Under the pieces are notes generated by a model. That model had not been told where the DNA came from, searched no databases, and saw only the letters and a program-made list of their open reading frames with translations. From Hyphomicrobiales bacterium (GTDB lineage Bacteria > Pseudomonadota > Alphaproteobacteria > Rhizobiales > Beijerinckiaceae): a stretch of 64,000 nt of DNA. The stretch lies in contig JAIXZO010000015.1 of the NCBI GenBank assembly GCA_027489535.1, positions 124,001-188,000 of the forward strand, read 5' to 3'. How positions within the stretch are numbered: the first letter of the stretch is position 1; each line of letters opens with the position of its first letter. Below are positions 18,337-25,945 of this stretch, piece after piece. A program made the translations under genes and the position numbers.

Positions 18337-19176
18337 ATGGACCCGCGTGCAGCCGCCTTTCTCGACCGCCTCGCCGACCCGAGCCGGCCCATGGTGTCGG
18401 AAGGCACGGTCGCGCTCGTGGTGGCCCATCCCGACGACGAGACCATCGGCCTCGGCGCGCAACTCCCACGCCTGCGCGATCTCTGCGTCTTCGTCGTCAC
18501 CGACGGTGCCCCGCGCGACGGCATCGACGCGCGGTCCCACGGCTTCGCGGGGCCTGCCGACTATGCCGAAACGCGCCGCAAGGAGTTGCTGACCGCATTG
18601 GCCCTCGGCGGCGTCGAAGCGAGCCAGACCGTCCGCTTCTGCATTCCGGATCAGGAAGCAGCGCTTCAAGCGGAAGACGTGGCCCGCCGCCTGCGCGAAC
18701 GGCTCGCCCGCTTCGACATCGTGCTGACCCATGCCTATGAGGGCGGCCATCCGGACCATGACGCGGTCGCCTTCGCCGTCCATGCGGCGGCGCGCTGCAT
18801 CGCCGAAGAGGGCGGCACGCCCCCGGTGATCTTGGAAATGCCGTTCTACCACGCCGTCCGCGACGGCTGGGGCATCCAGACCTTCTGCGACCTCGCCGAG
18901 GGCGGCGATCCAGGCACAACCCTCGTGCTCCACCCCGAAGAGCGCTGGGTCAAGCGCCGCATGCTCGAAGCTCACGTCACCCAACGCCGCGTGCTGTCGC
19001 TGTTCGGCGACACGGCGGAGCGCGTCAGGGTCGCCCCGGCCTACGACTTCGAAAAGCCCGCCAACGGCGGCCGCCTGCTCTACGAGCGGTTCGATTGGGG
19101 AATGACCGGCGCGGATTGGCTCCGCGCCGTGCGCGACGCCCGCGCCGCCCTGTTCGGAGCGGAGGCGACATGCTGA
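18337..19176 (+). CDS. PIG-L/LmbE-family deacetylase
   Basis: 279 aa zinc-dependent N-deacetylase. The metal motif AHPDDE is at residues 30-35 and the second motif GGHPDHD at about 138-144. Relatives remove acetyl from GlcNAc linked to phosphatidylinositol (PIG-L), inositol (MshB) or other carriers. Being 3.6 kb downstream of ino1 and next to a GT4-like gene makes a GlcNAc-inositol type substrate plausible, but the substrate is not visible from sequence. It starts 4 bp after the hydrolase stop and overlaps the next gene by 7 nt. Confidence 0.9.
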   Translation: MDPRAAAFLDRLADPSRPMVSEGTVALVVAHPDDETIGLGAQLPRLRDLCVFVVTDGAPRDGIDARSHGFAGPADYAETRRKELLTALALGGVEASQTVRFCIPDQEAALQAEDVARRLRERLARFDIVLTHAYEGGHPDHDAVAFAVHAAARCIAEEGGTPPVILEMPFYHAVRDGWGIQTFCDLAEGGDPGTTLVLHPEERWVKRRMLEAHVTQRRVLSLFGDTAERVRVAPAYDFEKPANGGRLLYERFDWGMTGADWLRAVRDARAALFGAEATC

Positions 19177-20225
19177 CCGTGCTGTCGGTCGCCTATCCGC
19201 TCGCCGTCGCCGCGCCCGGCGCGGTCGGCGGGGCCGAGCACGTTCTGCTTCACATCGACCGGGCGCTGACCGCCGCCGGCCACGAATCCCTCGTTCTCGC
19301 GCAGCAAGGCTCGAAGGTGGCGGGCGAGTTGATCGCCCTTCCCGCCGTGCCGCCGCCCTTCGACGACGTCACCATCATCCGTGCCCGAGAGCGCATGCGC
19401 ACGGCCATCGACGGCGTGCTCGCGACCCGCCGCATCGACGTGGTTCATCTCCACGGGGTCGATTTCTGGACCTATTTGCCCCGCCCGGGCGTGCCCGTCA
19501 TCGCCACGCTGCATCTCCCGCCCGAGCGGTACCCGCGCGAGGCGCTGATCCCGGCGCGGCCCGGCACATGGCTCCACGCGGTCTCGCAAACGCAGCACGC
19601 CGCCTTGCCCCGCGTGCCGAGCCTTCTTCCCCCGGTGGAAAACGGCATCGACGTGGAAGCCTTCGGCGGAGTCTATCGCCGTCGTGATTTCGCGCTGTTT
19701 CTCGGCCGCATCTGCCCGGAGAAAGGCCCCCATTTCGCCATCGAGGCGGCCGCCCGCGCCGGCATCCCGCTCGTGATGGCCGGGGAGACCCAGCCCTATC
19801 CGTTCCACCTCGAATATTTCCGCACCGAGATCGCGCCGCGTCTAAGCCGCGACTGCCGCTTCATCGGCCCCGTCGGCCCGGCCGCGCGCCGCCGTCTTCT
19901 GGCATCCGCGCGCTGCGTCCTCGTCCCGTCCCTGATCGCCGAGACGAGCTCGCTTGCGGCGCGCGAAGCCTGCGCATCGGGCACGCCCGTCGTGGCGTTC
20001 CGGCAGGGCGCATTGGCGGAAACCGTCGAAGACGGCCGCACCGGCTTCGTCGTGGACGACGTCGAGGCGATGGTCGCCGCCATCGGGCGCACCTCCGAAA
20101 TCTCTCCCGAAACCTGCCGCGAAACCGCCGTCCGGCGCTTCTCGCTGTCGCGCATGATCGAAGGCTATTTCGATCTCTACGACACCGTTCTCGTGCGCCG
20201 CGAAGCGAAGGAAAGCGCGCGTTGA
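19170..20225 (+). CDS. Glycosyltransferase family 4
   Basis: 351 aa GT-B glycosyltransferase. Blocks are GAVGGAEHVLLHIDRAL (acceptor-side loop), FLGRICPEKGPHFAIEAA (donor domain entry) and PSLIAETSSLAAREACASGTPVVAF (E-x7-E region). It starts at ATG 19170, overlapping the deacetylase by 7 nt; the longer frame upstream is a shadow. It is the second GT4-like enzyme of the cluster, placed directly after the PIG-L enzyme as in several GlcNAc-inositol pathways. Confidence 0.9.
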   Translation: MLTVLSVAYPLAVAAPGAVGGAEHVLLHIDRALTAAGHESLVLAQQGSKVAGELIALPAVPPPFDDVTIIRARERMRTAIDGVLATRRIDVVHLHGVDFWTYLPRPGVPVIATLHLPPERYPREALIPARPGTWLHAVSQTQHAALPRVPSLLPPVENGIDVEAFGGVYRRRDFALFLGRICPEKGPHFAIEAAARAGIPLVMAGETQPYPFHLEYFRTEIAPRLSRDCRFIGPVGPAARRRLLASARCVLVPSLIAETSSLAAREACASGTPVVAFRQGALAETVEDGRTGFVVDDVEAMVAAIGRTSEISPETCRETAVRRFSLSRMIEGYFDLYDTVLVRREAKESAR

Positions 20226-21229
20226 CGGCGCTCACCGTCCATGTCGTGCGGACGGACGAGGACTTGGCCGCCCTCGCCCCCGAATGGCGCGAGTTGCTTG
20301 CCTCTTCCTCCGTCGCGACCCCCTTCCAAACCCCGGAAATGCTCTTGGCCTACCGCGGCGTCTTCCGCCCCGGTCCTCTCGCCTGCATCGCCGTCCGGGA
20401 GGGCCGCCATCTCGTCGCCTTCGCGCCGCTCTACGTCGAAACCGGCGCGAACGGCGCGCGCCTCGTCCCGCTCGGCCTCGGCCCTGCGGATTATCTCGAC
20501 ATCCTCATATCGCCCGACCGGCGCGGCCCCGCTCTCGACTGCCTCTCCGCCGCCCTGCGCGACCTCGGCCCGCGATGGGAATTCGACGATCTGGCGGAAC
20601 ATGCCGAATTGCACCACCTGCCCGCTCCGCACGGATGGCGGGACGAAACCGTCCCTTGGCGTATTTGCCCCGTCCTAAATCTCGCGGACAACGACCCCGA
20701 AACCCTGTCGGCCGTTCCTCCCCGTCGGCGGCGCAAATGGCGCATGGCGAAACATCGCGCGGCAGGCGCCGGCGGAGCGACGGTCCGGCCGGTCGGTGCG
20801 GACGACTTGCCCTCGGCCCTCGCTTGTCTGGCCCGGTGGTCGCGCATCCGGCATGCGGAAACCGACGACCCTTCCAGCTTCGAGGATCCGCAGATGCTCG
20901 CCTTTCTCGAACGGGCCGCGACCGGTCTCGCCCGCGCCGGCGATCTCGTCGCCTATCAACTCGAAATCGCGGGCGAGCCCGCCGGCCTTTTCCTCGGATT
21001 TGCGAATGCGCGATCCGTCCACGCCTATGCCTGCGCCTTCGATCCGCGCTTCGCCGCGCTGTCGCCCGGCACCCTGCTCGTCGGCCACGCCGTCGCCGAA
21101 GCAACCCGCGCCGGTCGGACCTCGTTTCACTTTCTGCGCGGAGACGAAGCCTACAAGCGCACATGGGGCGCGGCCGACCGACGAACCTTTCGCCGCATCG
21201 TGGCTCCGCCGGAAAAGGACGCGAGATGA
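20222..21229 (+). CDS. CelD/BcsL-type GNAT acyltransferase
   Basis: 335 aa. The two-lobed GNAT fold of the CelD/BcsL (Acetyltransf_6) type is suggested by an N-terminal lobe with EWRELLASSSVATPFQTPEM and the C-terminal signature FHFLRGDEAYKRTWGA. Members are found in exopolysaccharide and cellulose clusters and probably acylate amino sugars. The start is TTG at 20222, overlapping the previous stop (TTGA) with GAAGGAAAG at a suitable distance. An amine produced by the PIG-L enzyme could be its acceptor (inference). Confidence 0.85.
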   Translation: MTALTVHVVRTDEDLAALAPEWRELLASSSVATPFQTPEMLLAYRGVFRPGPLACIAVREGRHLVAFAPLYVETGANGARLVPLGLGPADYLDILISPDRRGPALDCLSAALRDLGPRWEFDDLAEHAELHHLPAPHGWRDETVPWRICPVLNLADNDPETLSAVPPRRRRKWRMAKHRAAGAGGATVRPVGADDLPSALACLARWSRIRHAETDDPSSFEDPQMLAFLERAATGLARAGDLVAYQLEIAGEPAGLFLGFANARSVHAYACAFDPRFAALSPGTLLVGHAVAEATRAGRTSFHFLRGDEAYKRTWGAADRRTFRRIVAPPEKDAR

Positions 21230-22155
21230 CCACGCAAGGCGTGCCGCCCGTCGATGCCCCTCCGCCGCTCCGCGCCGCGATCGCCCGCTGCATCGGCGGC
21301 GAGACGCCGCCCAACGTCGCCCTCATGCAGATGTTGATCGCCGCATCCGATCCGCGCGACGTGGAAGCGGGCCTCGAACGCACGATGGAGGCGCTGGACC
21401 GCTCCGGCGACGCGCTCGGCGTCGAGCGACTGCGCCACGCGGCGATGCTGCTCGACAAGCACCCCGAAGCGCCGAGGCTCGTCCGTGAAATCCTCGCACA
21501 GGTGCCTCATGACGAGGCTTTGGTGCGCAATCCCGACACGCCGGCCTTTTGGGCCGCCGCGTTCGACCGCGCCTTCGACATCAACCCCGAAGCGGGCGTC
21601 GCGCTCTACAGCTTGGGAGACCGCGACCTGCTCGACGTCGCCACGGCCGAAATCGTCCGCCACCTGCGCGAGGACGGCATCGTCGGCATTGAAAAGCATC
21701 TCCTCGATCTCGGCTGCGGTTTCGGCCGCATGGCGGAAGCCCTCGCGCCGGCCGTGGGCCAGATCATCGGCATCGACGTCTCCGAACGCATGGTCTCGGC
21801 GGCGCGGGCGCGATGCGGAGCCTTGGAGAATGTCCACATCATCCTCGGCGACGGGCGCGAACTGCCGCTGCCGGACGAGAGCATCGACGCCGCGATCGCC
21901 GTCGATTCCTTTCCGTACATCGTCGCGGGAAGCGGCGAACTCGTCGCCGCCGTCATGGGAGAAGTGACCCGCGTGCTCAAACGCGGCGGTGCGCTGATCG
22001 CCTTCAACTGGTCCTATCGCGGGGACCTCGACGCCGACGAGGCCGATGTCCGCGCCGCGGCCGAAGCGGCGGGGTTGGTGGCGCGCCCGCGCGTCCATGT
22101 GCGCTTCCACACATGGGACGCGAACGTGTTCCGCATGGACAAACCCTCGGAATGA
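21226..22155 (+). CDS. SAM-dependent methyltransferase
   Basis: 309 aa. A leader of about 135 residues without a recognised domain is followed by a class I methyltransferase core: HLLDLGCGFGRMAEALAP (motif I), IIGIDVSERMVSAAR (motif II) and LPLPDESIDAAIAVDSFPYI (motif IV). ATG 21226 overlaps the GNAT stop. It is the last gene of the run of overlapping cluster genes; the next gene (topoisomerase) starts 33 bp later and belongs to a different function. Confidence 0.87.
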   Translation: MTTQGVPPVDAPPPLRAAIARCIGGETPPNVALMQMLIAASDPRDVEAGLERTMEALDRSGDALGVERLRHAAMLLDKHPEAPRLVREILAQVPHDEALVRNPDTPAFWAAAFDRAFDINPEAGVALYSLGDRDLLDVATAEIVRHLREDGIVGIEKHLLDLGCGFGRMAEALAPAVGQIIGIDVSERMVSAARARCGALENVHIILGDGRELPLPDESIDAAIAVDSFPYIVAGSGELVAAVMGEVTRVLKRGGALIAFNWSYRGDLDADEADVRAAAEAAGLVARPRVHVRFHTWDANVFRMDKPSE

Positions 22156-22188
22156 ACCGGAACGGCCTTCGCGCCGTTGTCCGCGACC

Positions 22189-23307
22189 ATGAACATCGCA
22201 TTCCCCCGTGATCCCGCCGCCCTCGCCGATCCGCAGACCGCCGCAGCCTTCGCAGGTCTCGTCTACGTCTCCGACGACGACCCCGGCATCCGCCGCCGGC
22301 GGGCGGGAAAGGGCTTCTTCTATCTCGACGCGAAGGGCCGCAAGATCGCCGACCGGACGACGCTCGCCCGCATCCGCGCCCTCGCCATTCCGCCCGCATG
22401 GACCGATGTGTGGATCTCGCCCGATCCCGACGGCCATCTTCAGGCGACCGGGCGGGACGCCAAGGGGCGCAAGCAATACCGCTACCACGCCCACTTCCGC
22501 GAAGCCCGCGACGGCGTGAAATACGACCGCCTCTTCGACTTCGCCGAGGGACTTCCCGCGCTGCGCGCCCGCATCGCACAAGACATGGCGCGGCGCGGCC
22601 TGCCGCGCGAAAAGGTACTGGCCACCGTCGTCGATCTTCTCGAAAAAACCCTGATCCGCATCGGAAATCCCGATTACGCCCGGCAAAACGAGAGCTACGG
22701 CCTCACCACCCTGCTGACAGACCACGTCGAGGTGGACGGCACGGCACTGCGCTTCTCCTTCAAGGGCAAGAGCGGCAAGCAGTGGAACCTGCAGGTCCGC
22801 GACCGCCGCATCGCCCGCGTCGTGAAGGCCTGTCAGGAGCTGCCCGGCCAAAATCTCTTCGGCTATGTCGACGAGGACGGCGAAACCCGCGCGGTCACCT
22901 CGGCCGACGTCAACGCCTATCTCCGCGAAGCCGCGGGCCGGGACATCTCGGCCAAAGACGTCCGCACCTGGGCGGGCACGGTCGCGGCCGCGATGGAACT
23001 CGCCGCCGTCGATCCGCCGACGAGCGCTGCGGCGGCGAAGAAGCAGCAGCGCGCCGCCATCGCCCGGGTGGCCGCCAAGCTCGGCAACACGGTCGCCGTC
23101 TGCCGCAGCTGCTACGTCCATCCCGCGGTTCTCGACCTGCATGCCTCCGGGGCGCTCGCCGGCGCATTCGAGCGACCCGCGGCCGCGGTCGACGGGTTGT
23201 CGCCGTCGGAAGCAACTGTTTTGGCGCTTTTATGTGCAAGCGACGTAACGGATGCCGTAACGGACGTAATTAAACAGAACGTCGATTTGAATTTCCGGTG
23301 TAAATAA
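22189..23307 (+). CDS. DNA topoisomerase IB (eukaryotic/poxvirus-like)
   Basis: 372 aa type IB topoisomerase, which relaxes supercoils through a 3'-phosphotyrosine. Conserved blocks: GFFYLDAKGRKI, AIPPAWTDVWI, GRKQYRYHAHFRE (catalytic Arg), FKGKSGKQWNL, DVRTWAGT and the catalytic tyrosine in SCYVHPAVLD. The usual motif reads SYVHP, so a cysteine precedes the tyrosine here. I chose ATG 22189; a TTG four codons upstream is possible, and neither has a clear Shine-Dalgarno sequence. The last 40 or so codons are AT-richer than the body and contain repeats of GTAACGGA. Confidence 0.93.
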   Translation: MNIAFPRDPAALADPQTAAAFAGLVYVSDDDPGIRRRRAGKGFFYLDAKGRKIADRTTLARIRALAIPPAWTDVWISPDPDGHLQATGRDAKGRKQYRYHAHFREARDGVKYDRLFDFAEGLPALRARIAQDMARRGLPREKVLATVVDLLEKTLIRIGNPDYARQNESYGLTTLLTDHVEVDGTALRFSFKGKSGKQWNLQVRDRRIARVVKACQELPGQNLFGYVDEDGETRAVTSADVNAYLREAAGRDISAKDVRTWAGTVAAAMELAAVDPPTSAAAAKKQQRAAIARVAAKLGNTVAVCRSCYVHPAVLDLHASGALAGAFERPAAAVDGLSPSEATVLALLCASDVTDAVTDVIKQNVDLNFRCK

Positions 23308-23309
23308 TC

Positions 23310-23349
23310 GTAATCAATCGTTAAGAACGCTTAACGGATTGATGATTAC
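23310..23349. promoter_or_regulatory. Long imperfect inverted repeat between topoisomerase and luxR
   Basis: The 40-bp element has a perfect core CGTTAAG-AACG-CTTAACG (23319-23336). Outer arms GTAATC(AATC) and GATT(GAT)GATTAC extend the stem. It begins 3 bp after the topoisomerase stop and is markedly AT-rich. It could terminate the topoisomerase transcript, although no T-run follows, or act as an operator for luxR. Confidence 0.5.
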
Positions 23350-23399
23350 TTCAATCTCAGGTTTCAAAACAGCACGACAACAATCGAAGAGCGCAGGAT

Positions 23400-24194
23400 T
23401 TGAACGACCGGCCGACACCGTCTGATCTGAGGGAGGCGAGCATTGCCGTCGACGGCATCGCCATGCCCATGGAGACCGTCGCGACCCTCATCGACGGTCT
23501 CTCCAAATCCGAAAAAATCGCGGAAGCGGCCGACATGCTCCGCGACGCCACGGGCCGTTTCGGCATCGACCACGTTTCCTATGTCGCGATGAACATCCCG
23601 ACCCAGCGCACGGCGCTGCCGCTGCATGCCGTGACCTATTCGAGCGAATGGCTCAAACACTACGTCCAGCGCAACTATATCGACGTCGACCCGGTGGTGC
23701 GGGCGGGCCTGGGCGGGTTGCTTCCGGTCGATTGGAGCCGCATCGACCGCTCCAACCGGTTGGTGGCCCGCTTCTTCGGGGAGGCGCAGGAATGCAAGGT
23801 CGGCCGCCAAGGCCTGTCCTTCCCGATCCGCGGCCGACATCACGAATTCGGTTTGTTTTCAGTGACTTCAAACGTCGGAGACCGCGAATGGGCGGAGCTT
23901 CGGCCGCGTCTGGTGCCGGAAATGCTGCTGCTGGCGCATCACTTCCACCAATTCGCGCTCGACCGCGCCGGCGTGGTCTTCCCCGATTATTCGGGGCGGC
24001 TCTCGCAGCGCGAGAAGGATTGCCTGCGTTGGCGCGCCACGGGCAAGTCGGACTGGGACATCTCTCAAATCATGAACATCAGCGAACGCACCGTGAAGTT
24101 TCATCTCGAAAATGCGCGCGGAAAGCTCGACTCGCTCAACACGACGCAGGCGGTTGCGAAAGCTCTCGCTTGCGGCGCAATCGCACTTTACTGA
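23400..24194 (+). CDS. LuxR-family quorum-sensing transcription factor
   Basis: 264 aa. The autoinducer-binding domain carries the conserved set Trp84, Tyr88, Asp97-Pro98, Trp112 and Gly138. The C-terminal HTH has Glu205, Leu209 and Gly215 in LSQREKDCLRWRATGKSD, then NISERTVKFHLENARGKL. All the positions usually invariant in acyl-homoserine-lactone receptors are present. The start is given as TTG 23400. The ATG at 23463 would drop 21 residues; neither is strongly supported. It lies directly upstream of luxI in the same direction, the classical regulator-synthase pair. Confidence 0.93.
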   Translation: MNDRPTPSDLREASIAVDGIAMPMETVATLIDGLSKSEKIAEAADMLRDATGRFGIDHVSYVAMNIPTQRTALPLHAVTYSSEWLKHYVQRNYIDVDPVVRAGLGGLLPVDWSRIDRSNRLVARFFGEAQECKVGRQGLSFPIRGRHHEFGLFSVTSNVGDREWAELRPRLVPEMLLLAHHFHQFALDRAGVVFPDYSGRLSQREKDCLRWRATGKSDWDISQIMNISERTVKFHLENARGKLDSLNTTQAVAKALACGAIALY

Positions 24195-24224
24195 CGGAAA
24201 TAAGTGCACTTACAATCGTAACGA

Positions 24225-24244
24225 ACCTGCACTTTCGGTCAGGT
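24225..24244. promoter_or_regulatory. lux-box-like operator upstream of luxI
   Basis: ACCTGCACTTTCGGTCAGGT: 20 bp with perfect outer arms ACCTG/CAGGT, the length and arms of canonical lux boxes. It lies 58 bp upstream of the luxI ATG. A weak -10-like CTAGTC at 24265-24270 sits at about the spacing expected when LuxR overlaps the -35 site. A further palindrome AAGTGCACTT (24202-24211) lies just upstream. Confidence 0.75.
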
Positions 24245-24301
24245 CAAAATAGAATTTTACGACCCTAGTCTTCCTCACTCCGATACTGAAGGGGGACTAT
24301 G

Positions 24302-24958
24302 ATGATTCGGGTTATTCACGGCAACCAAAGGCATCTTTATCCGCGCGAGATCGATCAGATGCATCGATTGCGGAAAAAGGTCTTTCATCAACGCATGGGT
24401 TGGCAGGTTCCGATCATCAGCGATTGGGAGGTCGACGGCTTCGATTCGATGGATCCGGTCTATCTGCTGGCCATGGACGACCGGGGCGACGTCGTCGGCA
24501 CCATGCGGCTGCTGCCGACGACCGGCTACAACATGCTAAACGACATCTTCCCCGAACTGCTTCCCGACGGCGTGCCGGTCTACAGCCCGCGCATTTGGGA
24601 AGTCAGCCGGCTCGCGGTCGACATGGATGCCGGCACGGCGCAGGGCGACCGGGCGCTGAGCATCGCGACGGCCGAGCTGGCCATCGCCTCCAACGAAATC
24701 GCCATGGCCTCGGGCGTCTCGCATTTCGTCGCGGTGATCGACGCGTTCATGCACCGGACGTTCAAGCGGGCGGGATGCGGGGCCGAGCCGATCTCCCAAC
24801 CGCGCCGGATCGGCAAGACGCTCTGCTACGCCGTCGCCTTCGAGATGGGCGAAACGTTGGACGCGAACTTCCGTCGCGCGGGCGGGATCACATGGCCGGT
24901 CATGGAAAAGGGATTCGAGATGTTCGCGCCCCCGGCCGGGTTCGAAATCGCCGCCTGA
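24302..24958 (+). CDS. LuxI-family acyl-homoserine-lactone synthase
   Basis: 218 aa. It makes an N-acyl-homoserine lactone from SAM and an acyl donor. All key residues are present: Arg24, Phe28, Trp34, Asp45 and Asp48, Arg69 (TMRLLPT), Glu100 and Arg103 (WEVSRLA). The second ATG (24302) is preferred over 24299 because AAGGGG is then 7 nt away. The acyl chain cannot be told from sequence. It is controlled presumably by the LuxR next door through the lux-box-like element. A long stem-loop follows its stop. Confidence 0.95.
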   Translation: MIRVIHGNQRHLYPREIDQMHRLRKKVFHQRMGWQVPIISDWEVDGFDSMDPVYLLAMDDRGDVVGTMRLLPTTGYNMLNDIFPELLPDGVPVYSPRIWEVSRLAVDMDAGTAQGDRALSIATAELAIASNEIAMASGVSHFVAVIDAFMHRTFKRAGCGAEPISQPRRIGKTLCYAVAFEMGETLDANFRRAGGITWPVMEKGFEMFAPPAGFEIAA

Positions 24959-24971
24959 CGTCAAGTGAGAC

Positions 24972-25016
24972 CGCGACGCCGAGCCCTGCCATACTGCGGC
25001 GGGGCTCGGCGTCGCG
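24972..25016. terminator. Bidirectional stem-loop terminator between luxI and the RTX gene
   Basis: Perfect 15-bp arms CGCGACGCCGAGCCC (24972-24986) and GGGCTCGGCGTCGCG (25002-25016) extend by four more pairs, one of them G-U, to a 19-bp stem with the 7-nt loop ATACTGC. It sits between the stops of two convergent genes. No T-run, so termination is inferred from position and stem strength. Confidence 0.75.
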
Positions 25017-25023
25017 TCGAAGT

Positions 25024-25809
25024 TCAGAACACGAAGTCGCCGGCGTTCAGACTGTTGACGCCTTCGATCAGGACCGTGTTCGCACCCACGGTGATGAGCG
25101 CGCCGGCCGAGGTGTAGGTGACCGCAGCTTGGACGTCGGCGAAATTGTAGAGGCCGAGACCGCGGGCATCGATCACGTCATGCACGCCGAAATCGGCGAC
25201 CACGTCGTTTCCGGTATTAGCGCCGAAGAAGAAGGTATCCGCTCCGGCACCGCCATACAGCGTGTCGTTGCCGGCATCGCCGCGCAGCGTGTCGTTGCCG
25301 GCGCCGCCGAACAGGAGATCGTCGCCGGTATTGCCGGTGAGGAAGTCGTTGCCGCTGCCGCCGACGACCGTGTCGTCGTCGATGCCGCCGTTCAGCGTAT
25401 CGTTCCCGGATCCGCCGTGAATGCAGTCGTCGCCCGAACTGCTGCCCGAGATTACGTCGGCGCCCTGGCCGCCGTAGATGTCGTCATTGCCGGGGCCGCC
25501 GCTGAGGGTGTCCTCGCCCTGACGCCCCAAAAGCGTGTCGTTTCCGGGACCGCCCCCGAATTCTTCGCTGCCGGGTCCGCCGATGACGAAGTCGTTGCCG
25601 AAGCCCGGCATGATGACGTCGACGCCGGGGCCGCCGTTGATGCTGTCGTCACCGTTGGTTCCGGTGATCGTGTCGTTGCCGGGCCCGCCCATGACGGAAT
25701 TCCCGCTCAGCACGTCTCCGGCGTTCGTACCATGGACCGCGTACGGACCGAGTCCCCCGGGAGGCGGATTGTTGGTGCAATCCAGATCCTGCGGAAAATT
25801 GATCGCCAT
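25024..25809 (-). CDS. Small RTX (hemolysin-type calcium-binding repeat) protein
   Basis: 261 aa, consisting almost wholly of nonapeptide RTX repeats GGxGxDxxx from about residue 30 to 205, for example GGPGNDTI, GGSGNDTL and GGAGADTF. The tail DVIDARGLGLYNF...NTVLIEG is of the kind recognised by type I secretion systems. No enzymatic domain is seen. Calcium-dependent folding outside the cell is the family expectation. Two cysteines (Cys11, Cys129) are unusual for RTX proteins. ATG 25809 is preferred over GTG 25818 because AGGGAG is 8 nt upstream. Its partner transporter is not in the window. Confidence 0.85.
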   Translation of the reverse strand: MAINFPQDLDCTNNPPPGGLGPYAVHGTNAGDVLSGNSVMGGPGNDTITGTNGDDSINGGPGVDVIMPGFGNDFVIGGPGSEEFGGGPGNDTLLGRQGEDTLSGGPGNDDIYGGQGADVISGSSSGDDCIHGGSGNDTLNGGIDDDTVVGGSGNDFLTGNTGDDLLFGGAGNDTLRGDAGNDTLYGGAGADTFFFGANTGNDVVADFGVHDVIDARGLGLYNFADVQAAVTYTSAGALITVGANTVLIEGVNSLNAGDFVF

Positions 25810-25945
25810 CGTCTTCACTCCCTGTTCGACGATCGAAATCGAGCCCCCTCGTGCCGGGCAGGGTTATATATTCCGCTACGTAAGGCAACAGCGGGATCAG
25901 CGACAAAGGTCGTTATTTTTCAAATTGTTGCGGGAACTTTTCTGA
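25810..25945. promoter_or_regulatory. AT-rich leader and promoter region of the RTX gene
   Basis: 136 bp between the putA stop and the RTX start (both minus strand). It is clearly AT-richer than its surroundings and contains TATATAA on the minus strand near 25867-25873, a possible -10 element. The matching -35 is uncertain. No strong terminator for putA is visible. Confidence 0.4.

Noticed and set aside
21151-23142. 663-codon open frame on the minus strand across the methyltransferase and topoisomerase genes
   Set aside because: It lies antisense to two well-conserved genes and has no recognisable domain or ribosome-binding site.
25060-25700. Regular short repeats that could suggest a CRISPR or minisatellite
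   Set aside because: They are codon-level repeats of GGxGxD nonapeptides in an open reading frame, that is an RTX protein, not direct repeats with spacers.
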